Shown in pieces: positions 22,606 to 33,739 of a DNA stretch of 43,370 nucleotides (positions within the stretch are counted from its first letter, which is position 1; each line of letters opens with the position of its first letter). A program made the position numbers and the translations under genes. The stretch lies in contig MNCI01034206.1 of NCBI GenBank assembly GCA_015680685.1, positions 224,228-267,597 on the forward strand, written 5' to 3'. Source of the stretch: Gnetum montanum. Lineage: Eukaryota > Streptophyta > Gnetopsida > Gnetales > Gnetaceae. The notes beneath the pieces are model-generated. The model did not search any database, was not told where the DNA came from, and was given only the letters and a program-made list of their open reading frames with translations.

Positions 22606-22619
22606 AACTGTCATCACTT

Positions 22620-23190
22620 TAACCATTGCCAAGATTGTAACCGTCACTGTAACCATAATCGTTACTGTTTATAATACTAATAAATATTCATTATTATTGT
22701 AATCATAACCATCACCATTTATAACAATAATAAATATTCAATATTACTCACCATTTATAATAATAAATATTCATTATTATCCACGTTGGCCCCTACATGT
22801 GAGGGAATACGAAGAGATGAATGGGAAGCCCAATGGTCAGGGGGCGTCATTGTTTATAATAATAATAAATATTCAATAGTACCCACCATTTAGAATAATA
22901 AATATTTATTATTACCCATGTCAGGTCCTACACGTGAGGGAATACAAAGAGATGAATAGGAAGCCCAAGGGTCAGGGGGTGTCAATTAAATAGAGATTCA
23001 GCTCCCCTGCAGTGACTTTTTGGCTCCCTTGCATGTGGTGCATGCATGTGAAAGAATACAAAGAGACAAATGGGAAGCTCAGGGGTTAGGGGACATTAAT
23101 TGAGTAGAGATTCAACTCCTCTGCACTGATTCTTTAGCTCCCATGCATGTGGTGCATGCGTGTGACGGAATATGAAGAGATCAAACTAAA
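22620..23190. repeat. Repeated block with AATAATAAATATTC and GGGAATAC words
   Basis: A ~130-bp block (AT-rich AATAATAAATATTCA, then CACGTGAGGGAATAC, GAAGCCCAAGGGTCAGGGG) occurs at about 22725-22850 and 22855-22985. Two shorter relatives follow at 22985-23095 and 23096-23190 (TTGCATGTGGTGCATGC). No gene is seen. Confidence 0.6.
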
Positions 23191-23231
23191 TTGGCACTGC
23201 AACATATATTTGTAATGCATATTCATTCATG

Positions 23232-23560
23232 GATGTGTACAGCAAGTGAGAATGGATACTGATGTTAGGATTAGTTTAAAACTTAGTTAATCAATAGTTA
23301 AATTAAATTAGTTACTTAGTTATCTCTCTCTCCTCCCTTATTAGCAGCAGGACATAAAAACATAAAAGCTATAAAAATCATATGCCTCAAGCTTACTTAA
23401 CCATACAATTGTGACATACAAGTTTGGGAAGACAACGATGAACCAACCTATCCTTGTTCCACAAAGGCGCATAGGCACTTAGACATTGGAATTCGACTAG
23501 ATCATGCGTAAAACACTCGTATTCGTATGGTTGAGCATAGGGGTAGCTCGCCACTCATCA
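23232..23560 (+). repeat. 5'-truncated LTR, same family as 39172-40176
   Basis: Almost the whole stretch aligns by eye with 39848-40176, from GGATGTGTAC-GCAAGTGAGA to CTCGCCACTCATCA. No matching U3 precedes it and no primer site follows it, so it is a fragment. Confidence 0.8.
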
Positions 23561-24400
23561 CAAAGTCACAAGTCTGTTTTTGTTAGGTAACATTAAGTTA
23601 TAAACTTTTATAAATCTTGGGGTGTATCCATGTTTCATTTATTTCAAGTTGGTGAGCAGTGCTAAGTTATATAAAGTTATAATTGCACTATATATCATGA
23701 GGTATATGGATGTTTCACTTATTTCAAGTTCCAACGCCCCCATGATTTAGAGTGATAGTAAGATGCATGTTTTTGAAGTCAAAAGTAACTACTTTGAAGA
23801 GGTTAAGATTTTGTCCTTTTTCTAACCCTCCAAAACCCCCACTCCCACAATAAGCATGAAGCCCTCAATGATAGAAAAATATAGTCATCTAATTCTAGGA
23901 CCAACCCCATCAATCCACAAGATCAAATACTACCCACCACTAGCCATGCAATGTGAACCTAAGAGGTGTAAATCTACAAGATCAAATACTACCCACCACC
24001 AGCCATGTAACATAAAACTAAGAGGTGTAACCTACAGCACCAAGTGAACGGGTAACGTGGAAGATTCAGATCACAAGCCTTCTTTAACAAGTTACACGTC
24101 ATTATCATGTAAAATTTAACCAAGTTGTTGATTATTATGACAGCAATAAAATATAACATTAACCGTTGTTACTATGGGCGGGAAAAACAAGCGCTTCCAT
24201 ACTTAACTATTTTACGCGCACTTATTAACAACAGTTTCTGTACCTTTTTAATCATGCTGAAATCTTATTACTGTACTTTTATTCCATCTATAAAGAATTT
24301 CATCCCATAGTTTTAGTGTCTATATATATATATATAAACTCTTCTTTCCTGCAAATATATTTTTTTTTTTTTTGCAAAAAGGTCGGCCTATGTAACTAAC
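23561..24400. other. Intergenic, with a 59-bp tandem duplication
   Basis: At 23913-24031 a 59-bp unit (ACAAGATCAAATACTACCCA...AAGAGGTGTAA) is present twice with few differences. TTATAAAGTT/TATATATC words at 23590-23740 are loosely duplicated and resemble 35250-35285. ACGT-core words (ACGTGG at 24055, ACACGTCA at 24094) lie about 830-870 bases before the next start codon. Confidence 0.5.
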
Positions 24401-24689
24401 TGAAATTCCTTGAGTACGCTCCAAGCTACTGCAGGAAAGACCAGACTCGCAACATTACAACAAGATCACTGGCCGGGAAACGGTTTGATGCATACATCCG
24501 CATTCAATACTCCACAGCCAACGAAAATGGCGTCAAAATCTCAGCAAAATTTAATGAGGAACTCGCAGTGCTTTCAAGGCGGTGAAATTGACAGGCCTGG
24601 AGCTTTAATTCGCTCTGCAACAAATTCAAAGCGTAGATCGCGTTAGCAATGACATCTGTAAACAGAAACACGAAAACTCGGTGCGTGTC

Positions 24690-24817
24690 CATGCAACGGT
24701 TAACATTCCATTCCGCCGCAACGTTCAACTGCTTAGTGCGCTATTAAATTTCAAACAGCCGAGTTCTCTGCTCGAATCCGAAAGCACAGCGGCGCGCAGC
24801 AAAGCCGATTTATAAGA
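24690..24817 (+). promoter_or_regulatory. Putative promoter of the AWPM-19 gene
   Basis: TTTATAAGA at 24809-24817 is a plausible TATA box about 100 bases before the ATG. A CATGCA word (RY-type, the class bound by ABI3/FUS3-like factors) is at 24690-24695. AWPM-19 genes are often induced by abscisic acid or in seeds, which fits, but short words like this also occur by chance. Confidence 0.35.
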
Positions 24818-24919
24818 GAGATCGATGGTTGTACACTCTGCATTTCACACGAATTTGAGTATTGCTGTTAGGCTTTGATCTTTGAAGATAGAGAAAGTTG
24901 CAAGAATTAAAACGCAAAG

Positions 24920-26525
24920 ATGAAAGGCAGGGTTGTGCAGGTGCTCGCAAGTGCGCTTTTGCTTGCTAACTTTTGTATGTACTTTCTTAGCACTGTGCTT
25001 GCAGGCTGGGCGCTCAACAGGGCCTTGAAGTCCACCTTTCGCATTCCTGGTAACGATCTTGAGGTTTTGGTTTTACTTGATAGTTTGTTACTTTGATCGT
25101 AATAGCAGTTTCTGCAGCTAGCAAACAATTCTCGTATTTGCACATCGTTTGGTAGCATTTTGTCTGTAATCAAAGCTAATGCTGGCATTTTCTTAGTTAA
25201 AACATTTTGGAGGTCAACATTGCAGCTTTCGCTAGCTTTGAGTACCGTTCTATCTTATTTCAACTATAAAAAATAGCATGCTGCCATCAAAGCTTATCCG
25301 CTTTGTTGCATTAGTAGCGTAACTATCCAGCAAAATCTGGTATTTAGTTTGTAGCTTTAATTTCCGAATCCTTGTATGTTTATTTGTTGTCGTTTCATCA
25401 TTTCCATGATAATACATGTTACAAGGCTATCGGCTTTGTTCCTGAAAAATCTAGATTCTAAGGCAATGTCTGATATCCGAATTATTTTTGGATTCTTTAT
25501 CCATGCTTGGAAAGATTTGTTTGTTCGGGTGCTGATTCTGATCCTTACAAGCCGTACTCCGTATCTGTATGTGCAGTTGTTGAGATCACAGGTCTTGCAG
25601 GACTTCCAATAACGTTTACGCCACTCGCAGTGTCCGTGGGGAACCAGGTAACGGCGTTCGTTGTGATATTTGCGTTAATAGCCGGCTGCGTTGGAGCAGG
25701 CACCTGTCTCTCAGGATTCCATGATTTGATGCGCTGGACCGCATCGAGCCTTTCTTCCACAGCTTCGGCTGCTACCATCGCCTGGGCCCTTACAGTCTTA
25801 GCTGCCGGGTATCCATTTGCTTCATGCTTTTCTCCAAAATTAAATTGGCGATAGATCAATAGTTCAAGACTTCAAGCGATTTTGCAATTTGCGTTAGTCG
25901 GACTGAACTTTTTTCAATCAATCGCATTTGAACACTAAAGTAAAAATTCACATATCGTTAGCAAGATGATCTAATTCCGCTATTCCCTTATAGAGTCGTT
26001 GAATGCAGTGATCGTAATTTTTATAGTGTTTTTGATTATCATTACATACTACTGCTTTCTGCTTTAATTTTCATCGCAAATTCTGTAGAAAAGTAGGAGC
26101 TAATCATTTAATTTGAGTATTTTGGTTGATGGAAGAATTCTCTACATGTTATTTTGGCTTCACTTGTTATTTTGTAACATAAACTGACAAAATTTTGGTA
26201 CCTGGAACGAATGAAGGTGTGCATGCAAAGAGATCGCAATAGGAGGCAGGAATGCTCATCTGGTAAGACAATTTATTTGCATCTTAAATACGATCACAAT
26301 TTTTTCCTTTCAAAAGTTTGCAGCTAGCAACTTGTCTAATGCAAAACAAGTTTTGGAACCATACAGAGAGTCCTGGAGGCATTTCTCATAATTTTATCGG
26401 CAACACAGCTTCTATATGTGTCGCTAGTGCACACCGGTTTTCTTTTAGTTTATAAAGAATTTGAACAACGGAGACCGCTTCGCAACTCTGGACCTTCCAG
26501 TGTACCAGAAGCTACTTCAGCTTGA
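24920..26525 (+). CDS. AWPM-19 family plasma-membrane protein, four exons
   Basis: Exons: 24920-25049, 25601-25808 (or an earlier acceptor), 26217-26262 and 26367-26525; all introns are GT-AG and the phases join. The product is about 180 residues, usual for the family. Exon 1 gives a first membrane helix with NFCMYFLS and GWALNRAL. Exon 2 gives VIFALIAGCVGAGTCLSGFH and SSATIAWALT-like SAATIAWALTVLAAG. Exon 3 encodes CACKEIAIGGRNAHL. Exon 4 encodes RVLEAFLIILSATQLLY, then a polar tail. These are the four helices and the CKEI-GGRN signature of AWPM-19 proteins. Family members sit in the plasma membrane and are ABA- or stress-induced; a rice member (OsPM1) has been reported as an ABA influx carrier. 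That role here is inference. The region PITFTPLAVSVGNQ differs from the common HFSPIYFPMGN. Confidence 0.9.
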
Positions 26526-26653
26526 TAAAGGAAAATATTGCATCATATCTGCAGATTTTTAAGTGGCAGCGTCTTTCATTCATTTTGTACTTCTTTCAGT
26601 CTTAAACTATTAACGCAGCTTTTACATCCCTGTGTACTGTTCCCGTAGTTGTA

Positions 26654-26659
26654 AATAAA
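26654..26659 (+). terminator. Polyadenylation signal AATAAA
   Basis: It lies 129 bases after the AWPM-19 stop codon, a normal plant 3' UTR distance. Confidence 0.5.
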
Positions 26660-27555
26660 GTCTCAGAAATTACAGTGTTTTTTCCTTTTGAAATATCTGA
26701 AAAGTTTCAACTTTCAAGCAATGCCTGGCAATTTTCCTTTCTGAGGTAGAATATTGGGAAATGGATATCCAAATATTTAATTCAATTACGAATGGAATAT
26801 GCACACGGGATAATTTCTTAGAACTTTGTTAACAAAGTAATAATATTTAAACTTCGAAAAGATTTTTCTGGAAGGTTGAAAAATTTCACTGAGAGATTAT
26901 AACCATTTCTGAGAGCGTGAGAATTTTATGTAAAGCAAGACAGACATTCGTTTCCATTTATGTTACGTGGGCAAGTTTTATGCTGTCATTCTGCAACACA
27001 AATAGCTTAGAGATTTTATTTTATTTTTCTGTGGCTTCATGAATTGCCTAGACTTTCCCTTATATTTTAAGAATAAAAACTCGAGTGCGCTATCAGATAT
27101 CAAAAGTAGACTACAGAAAATGCGATCAGCAGATCCGAAATCCAGGAAGAGCAGGGTCCCAACTGTCATTGCATACAAAGCAGAAGGTCCAGTATGCTTT
27201 ACCAGGGGCGAGAGTCCATTAACAGGAGGAAGAGATAAAACATGAAAATTTAAAACATAAAAAGTTGCTGCCACCATGGTAACCAAACGTAACAAAATGG
27301 TTGCCATCAAAGTAACTACATTCACATGTAACAAAAAGTGCCAAATGTGCTATCTAAGACTCAGAATTTCAAGGGTGATTCTTGGCGAGGATTCCTCAAT
27401 AGGTCGAGATAGTTGTTGGGTTGATGGTGGAAAATTAGTGTTTCAGGGCCGTGAAGGCGGTAACGCTGTTTGGGCAGAAGAGGTGTTAGACGTTGGGGGT
27501 AGGGAGCGTTCGATATTTAATGATTATGATTTTATTAAATATGTGGAAAATATAA
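26660..27555. other. Intergenic, nothing recognised
   Basis: Open stretches of about 110 codons exist on both strands around 26980-27617. None has a domain I recognise and they overlap each other, so I do not call them genes. Confidence 0.4.
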
Positions 27556-27559
27556 TTAT

Positions 27560-27740
27560 TATTGTATTATGGGATAAGGAAAATGAAAAATATTTGGAAA
27601 GCTGTTCCATTTTCTAAAATTTTTATGCTTTTTTTATGGTATCTTATTTATCAAGGTCTTCTTATTGTCACTTGTTTTAAATATAAGATAATTGTTTCTG
27701 CTCAATGTAGGTCCTCTTTGTGGAAGCCAATACTTATTTT
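27560..27740 (+). pseudogene. LINE relic: zinc-binding (zf-RVT) region
   Basis: The plus strand encodes NIWKAVPFSKIFMLFLW followed by a LLIVTCFKYKIIVSAQC segment. This matches the order of the zf-RVT domain at the end of plant L1-type LINE ORF2 (IWK-PPK-FLW-L-T-L-I-S-C). The second Cys pair is lost and an AT microsatellite follows. No RT precedes it. Confidence 0.5.

Positions 27741-27742
<2 letters not shown>

Positions 27743-27771
<29 letters not shown>
27743..27771. repeat. (TA)n microsatellite
   Basis: About 14 TA units directly after the LINE relic. Confidence 0.9.
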
Positions 27772-27774
<3 letters not shown>

Positions 27775-28009
27775 CAATGTTGTGTTGTCTATAACATGTT
27801 CGGAAATGGACATCCAAAATTTGTAACTTTCAACCAAGCATTATTAAAGTCCTGCTTTGTCTACTTCTTTGTTTTGCATTTCGATAGTTTGTTATCTACT
27901 CTAATTGAAAGCTTTCATGTGAAGTTATTTTTCAACAACAAGAGCATAACAAATTCTACCGCACTGCTAGTTCCCATGTATAAAACTGTTCCTCTCTAGT
28001 CTGTCCTAA

Positions 28010-29130
28010 CGTTTTATGTTTGTTTGTTTTTTTTTTTCTTTTCATCTTGGTTCATATCTTATCAGTGCTAATAAAAGTCCAGTATCATTTCAAATGATCA
28101 CATAACATCCTCTGCTTGTAAGGCTTATAGTCGTTGTGTCTTTTTAGTTGTTTCATCAACTAGGCAGAATTTGTGTTTCTGGATACACAATCACAATCCC
28201 AAGAAGTATCTGAACAGTGAAGACAGAAATGACAGAATTTTATTACAGTGTTTTATGTTGTATCATACAATTGCATCATTTATACCTCCCAGGTTAAAAA
28301 AGTACCTCCAAAATCGTCTCAAAGAAGTGGACACATAAATATACTAACGAAAAGGCAAGAGATATATCACCGCCAGACTTGAGACTTTAGATGAACCAGT
28401 TATCAAATGCCAATGAAAATTCTCTACACTTCACTATTACAATGCATGTTGAAGCTTGATAGACTCCAATTTCAATATTCTTACTTCATTCCAGCGTGCA
28501 TGTTTTAAATTGTTACCCTGTTGTAGCGTTTTAGCTTACCAATCTTTTTAACTTGGATCGTATCTTATTACTGCTAGAGACAAGGAATATCATTTGCTTG
28601 TAATACTAGTAACATTTATAGTTAGTTTAGAAATTAGTTAGTTTATTAGTTGAAGTTAATTTTGTCGATTAATTGAGTTAGTATTTTGGTTTAGTAAGTT
28701 ACAGTAAGTAACTAATCTAGAAGTCATACTATATAAGAATGATAATCATAAACAAATTTAAGTTGTATCAGTTTTGAGAATGTAATTTCTCAAGAGTAAA
28801 GTATTGTCGGTTTGATTTCTATGTTTATGGATCATATTTGTTTTGTTTTACCAACATGTAAGGCTTTTTAATCACTGTCATTTGGCTATTAATGAATTGT
28901 GCAAAATTTCTGTTTCTTGATACACAAGTCACAAGCACAATTCTAATAACTATCTAAATGCAAAAGGTTATTGCAATCTATCTTGTATTACACAATTTTA
29001 TCCTTTTAACTTTGAAGTATCTCTAAAATTGTATCAAAGAAGTGGCACTTAAATATGCTCATGAAATGCAATATGTAAATATCAGGGACAGACTTGAGAA
29101 TTGAACCGTATCAATTATCAATGCCCTTCT
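28010..29130. repeat. Diverged tandem block duplication
   Basis: 28010-28430 and 28490-29130 share order and many words, for example TTATC/TTATTA-TGCTA, TGCTTGTAAGGCTT-like ends, GATACACAA-TCACAA, TCAAAGAAGTGG and CAGACTTGAGA. The second copy is longer because a 253-bp piece interrupts it at 28604-28856. No coding function is seen. Confidence 0.7.
28604..28856. mobile_element. Small solo-LTR-like insertion with TGTAA duplication
   Basis: TGTAA flanks the piece at 28599-28603 and 28857-28861, and the sister block near 28120 shows the uninterrupted site (TGCTTGTAAGGCTT). Inside are AGTTAGTTTAGAAATTAG repeats, a TATATAAG box at about 28731 and an end ACCAACA, all typical of small Ty1/copia LTRs or TRIMs. 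The 5' end TACTAG is not the canonical TG, so the exact border and class are uncertain. Confidence 0.55.
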
Positions 29131-29802
29131 CTTTGTAGCTTTAGCCTTCTAATGGTTGTTTTCAACTGTGATATGGCAAAACGGAGAGTCACTTCAAACT
29201 TGAATACCTGCTGTCATTTAATGAAAGTTCTGTATAATGATGCTGCATCATGCCAAGCAGAAAACAGGGTAGACATAACAGATGGAATGAACAAAATAAG
29301 TATTTCACAGTAATTAATTGAATTTGTGTGTTTTATTATGGAGTTTTGGTATTCCAATTCACAATTTCCCTGTGAAAAGATTTCTAGGGACGAAGAAACC
29401 AGTTTCATGTCTGTTTTGGGAAAAATTGGCATCATAAGTTTACATAAAAAGTTGTCCTCTTCAAAACTTGAAAATGTTTAAGGAAGTCTAGGCTTCTATA
29501 ATTTTATGTAGTGATTTCCCAGAGCACTGAAACTGCATTAGCTTTAAGAGCAGTACGCTTGAAGCAAAAAGTGAAGAATATAATGTATTGGAGGAGAAAT
29601 TAAGAACATCCATGACGAATAAACAAATGGGAACAGATTCTTCGAGAATTGCTGAAACCCACATTGCTCTAACAAAGTTCTAATGCAATAATGGCCCTGG
29701 TACAAGATTGACTGGTGATTCCCAGCTTATTCTTCTAGCGTTGATTTTGTATTATGTTACAAGCATTGGAGGGTATATTTGAATAAATGAACAAATTACA
29801 AA

Positions 29803-29952
29803 TCTACATTCAAAACTTTGCTGTTCTTTAGGAGATCATGTGTAATGCAAGTTCTACATTCAAAACTTTGCTGTTCTTTAGGAGATCATGTGTAATGCAA
29901 GTTCTACATTCAAAACTTTGCTGTTCTTTAGGAGATCATGTGTAATGCAAGT
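29803..29952. repeat. Three perfect copies of a 50-bp unit
   Basis: The unit starts TCTACATTCAAAACTTTGCT and occurs at 29803, 29853 and 29903 with no visible difference between copies. It is therefore very recent or produced by assembly. Confidence 0.95.
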
Positions 29953-29959
29953 TCTGAGA

Positions 29960-31625
29960 TCTAATTTAATTATTTTAACTTTGGAAGAATCCAGTTTTAT
30001 TACTGCACTCAATCAGTGTACCTTGTTGCTAAGCTTTACGGCACAATTAATGATTAGACATGTAAATCCAAAAATAGATGACATTTCTAAATTTTCCTAA
30101 TACAAATACGTTACCATCTGAGATGAGTAAAACAAAATATGCTGACATTGAAATTTGATCTGTAACCAGGTACAGGGACAGTATTGGATTGAATGTCATT
30201 TGTTCCAGTCCTGAAAAGTGAGCTTGAAAACTAAACCTCTGAGTTTAATTTCAATAATTATCACTGATTATTCTGATTAATGTTCCATGGCTGCAATTGA
30301 TACTCTCTTTTTATTATGTGCTACTGTTTCTGAAGGATATCATTTTTGGTTCCTGTAGTGATCACAGATGTGTTGAAAATTATGATTACAGAGGATAGAA
30401 AAGATTGATAATCCTTTTATAGTAATTATGCCCGTTGAAGTACAAAGCTTCCTCTTCCTTGAGCAACGTAATTGTAATAGATTTAATAAAAAAAATCATA
30501 TTTAAAAATATCACTTATTTAGATACCTTTATTTATTCACATGCTTAATTGGAGTTTTTTTACAAGTGCTCTATCTTTTTGTAATGTCATTACACAATAA
30601 ATACACAAACACATTGAACATTAATAGCTTTATCCAAGAGTTTTTGGATTCATGGTTGGTTCCTACCAGGAATGTGAAGTACCCCATGTCTAACGATATT
30701 AGGTGAGATGTAAAAGCAGCATCTGTATGGAGGCTAAATCTCGAATGGCTTGGCATTGCTTGAAATTTTTGCAACGGACATGTTTTCTTTAATGTCATGT
30801 TTCAAGATCATTGATGCCCCTTTTTTGAAACCATCCAAGGACTTCCAAAACCACATTGACCATGAATTAACGTTCTCAAAATGCTAAAATTCACGACTTG
30901 TTTCGTAAAAAATTGACACTTGTCTTTTGCAAAATTGAGTACAGATCCAATGTAAATGTCTGTTGAATTGACTCTTATTGGTGACTTTTCTGCATTCTCC
31001 ATTATTTCTCTGGACAGGAAGACTGCACTGGATCCCATGAATGGCAAAGTAATCCATATGGGTCCATATCTAAGTCAAGCCATTGGAAGACCAACTTCTT
31101 TATTCACATGGATGTAGCTACCCTGACCTGGTTTTGTGATATCTAGATCCTAGAACCACATTTTGTCTTGGTGTCATTTTTCTCAAAATTGAGAGTCCAT
31201 TTTGTTCTCCGGGTGTCATTATCCTCAGTAATTGAAAGTCTGTGATTCTGCAATTTTAGAAAACTTCCAACCAAAATAATGACCTTGGATCAACCTGCCC
31301 GAGATGAGAAGATGAAAGAATCCATGACCGACTTCATTAGAAAAGACGTTTGTTGCTTAATGCACAACATCAACAATGTTTGGTTTATGCAGGATTTCTC
31401 CACTCGCTGTTAACTTAATTCAGACAACTGTTCAACAAAATTGAGACCTAATATTCTGCAGCCATTTCAAACCAATCTATTGGAAGAGGAAACTTCCGAT
31501 ATCATATCACACCTTGTTGGCATGGCATGACCTTGAAATTTCTGCAACGACTTCCAACATCAAACCACTCATTTACCTGCCCCAAATCAATGCAAGACGT
31601 TCTAATTCATGCCATACTTTCTGTG
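29960..31625. other. Intergenic before the LRR gene, nothing firm
   Basis: No credible domain on either strand. A short similarity (TTGGCAT-GC-TTGAAATTT-TGCAACG) links about 30750 and 31528, which may reflect an old local duplication. Confidence 0.4.
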
Positions 31626-31626
31626 C

Positions 31627-31634
31627 TTTAAATA
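31627..31634 (+). promoter_or_regulatory. TATA-like box of the LRR gene
   Basis: TTTAAATA lies about 52 bases before the ATG at 31686. It is a weak match and the distance leaves a short leader. Confidence 0.3.
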
Positions 31635-31685
31635 CGGATAATATTTGGGTTTCTACACAAGAGGTAAAGTTTGCCAAGGTCTGTA

Positions 31686-33174
31686 ATGGAGATGGATAGC
31701 TATCATGCTTTTGCCGCTGCTTCAATATTCACGGTGCTCTGCGTCTTCATTAGCAAGGGTGTTTCTGATGCAGGGGTGGTGGTAGTTTCTAGCAACTCGG
31801 GGACAGTTTCTACGAACTCGGTCCCTGAAACAGATGCACAAACTCTTGTAGAATTTAGGAAACATATTGCTGTTGATCCATCTCACTGTCTTTCCAAACT
31901 GGTCAATGAAGAATGATGCATTAGTTTGTTCTTCCTGGAAAGGTGTTCAATGTTACTCGGATTATGTTGCAGTAAGTGCTTCAATAACTGTATATTCCAA
32001 TGGATCTGCTAATTCTGGCGCTACTTCCAAACCTGGTCAGGAAGTGTTGACGACTATTGCATCTCTGAATCTCACGGATATGAATTTGACGGGTATCTTA
32101 AGCTCGCCACTAGACAAGCTCTTGATCCTCGGCAAATTGGATGTATCTAGGAACAGGTTCCAAGGACAGATTCCAGACTCTTTTGTGTTGCCACCTCTTC
32201 TACAGATTTTCTCTGCCTCCTCCAACAATTTCTCAGGATCTCTGCCATCTTCTCTGGAACGCTGTGAGTTTCTCAGATTTTTGGATTTCAGTGAAAACAA
32301 CCTTTCAGGTAGGTTGCCAGATTACCTGGGTACCATGAAATACCTGAGTGTGTTGAAATTGGGAAATAACAAATTGGAAGGTCCCATACCCACATGGATT
32401 TCCAGTCTAGTCACTTTGCAGGTCTTGGATTTATCAAATAACTTGTTTTCTGCTAAGGTGCCTGCTCAGATTGGAACGCTTAAAGGGTTTCAATCCTCTG
32501 GTGTAAATAGTTCCCTCATGGAAAAATTCAATCTTAGAATTGTAAAGGCCATTGGTGGAAAATTAGATGAGACACTGCGGCAACCGTTCTTTCTTATGCA
32601 AAAGGGATTGGATCTTCAGTTACAATATTTGCTTCGCAACAACACAGTGATGGATCTGTCAAACAATAATTTGACAGGAGTAATCCCCCCAAAGATTGGG
32701 GATCTGCTAATATTGAGGCTGTTGAATCTTTCATGTAACAGATTGGAAGGAAAGATACCTTCAACGCTCTCCAAAATCACTACTTTGGAGCAGCTGGATC
32801 TGCATTCCAACAGGCTCAAGGGTACCATTCCTCAGGAGCTTTCTGTTCTGTATTTTTTAGCGTCTTTTAATGTTTCAAACAACTTTCTCTGGGGAAGAAT
32901 TCCCACTGGTACGCAGTTCACCACATTCGATGAGAGCTGTTACAGAAACAATTCCGGTCTCTGCGGACTTCCTTTGCCACCATGCAACAAAGATGCGGAA
33001 AAGGGAAAGGCAAATCAAAAAGTGGAAGAGAAGGAGGCAAAAAAATCATGGTTTGATCAGAATGTATCACTTGTTGGGCTGGGATTAGGTTTCGGTCTGG
33101 GATACGGAGGTGTGATTGTTCTCTACTTTCACTGGGATGCCTTCCAAAAATTTTTTGGAAGGTACCTAATATGA
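31686..33174 (+). pseudogene. LRR receptor-like protein, single exon, 1-nt frameshift
   Basis: From the ATG at 31686 a signal peptide (hydrophobic AAASIFTVLCVFI) leads into an LRRNT start, AQTLVEFRKHIAVDPSHCL. Then an extra A in AAA (31896-31898) shifts the frame, and the rest reads in the next frame to 33174. After it come the SSWKGVQC cap, six LRRs, a ~65-residue island, four LRRs (DLSNNNLTGVIP type), the C-terminal CGLPLPPC cap, one membrane helix (LVGLGLGFGLGYGGVIVLY) and a tail of about 15 residues with no kinase. This is receptor-like protein architecture (extracellular ligand binding, signalling through partner kinases such as SOBIR1 in known cases). Ten LRRs is short for angiosperm RLPs. 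With the extra base the protein stops at about 76 residues; a sequencing error is an equally good explanation. Confidence 0.85.
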
Positions 33175-33627
33175 TTCCAACTTTTTAATTTGTATGCCAG
33201 GTTTCAGGGCACATACTTAATGGCATTTTAAATGGCTGTTCATTATGATTACCATTTTAGATTACTGAAATTGAGGATCTCTTTTACTAGTTAGAGTGTA
33301 CAGGTGCATCTCATTGTCACTGGTTAATGTCATTAATTTTTTGTTGAACGTTTCTGTTCCTACACTATACATTTCTGCACTCTGAATGGGTATAGAGATT
33401 TTGTAAAGCTGGAAATCTTAAATCCGTGGATGCAAACGTGTAGTTCTTAAAACTGAAAATGAGGTTAAATAACTTCAAATAAAAAAAACTGCATGGATCT
33501 CTTGTACAGGTTGAATATATACAATGTAACATCCCTTGTATCCCGGAATGATACAGCAACGAATTTTGACTAAACATGAAGTCGTGAAAGTTCTAATTTC
33601 GTCTGCCTTCAAGTATACAATTAAAAA

Positions 33628-33736
33628 CAACTGCCAAGTTTAAATGTCACGAATGCTTTTGGATTCAGTGGTCCAATNTAAGAACAATTGCCAAGTTTAA
33701 ATGTCACGAATGCTTTTGGATTCAGTGGTCCAATGC
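33628..33736. repeat. 57-bp duplication around an ambiguous base
   Basis: The segment CCAAGTTTAAATGTCACGAA...GTGGTCCAAT is present twice, 57 bases apart, and the single N at 33678 lies at the junction. A mis-joined read overlap would give this picture. Confidence 0.85.
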
Positions 33737-33739
33737 TGT

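Larger units (their letters stand above)
21461..22608. repeat. ~412-bp tandem array with helicase tail fragments
   Basis: Units start with ATACAATGATAAGTGTGAAC at 21602, 22013 and 22427, giving periods of 411 and 414 bp. A partial unit precedes (21461-21515) and the last stops at about 22608. Copies differ by scattered substitutions. Each unit carries, on the minus strand, the tail of a PIF1-like helicase plus an AT-rich part. Confidence 0.9.

Noticed and set aside
25545-25859. Minus-strand frame of 104 codons over AWPM-19 exon 2
   Set aside because: It is the antisense of a coding exon; exon structure and family match support the plus strand.
26978-27334. Minus-strand frame of 118 codons after the AWPM-19 gene
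   Set aside because: No domain recognised, it overlaps plus-strand frames, and has no promoter or splice evidence.
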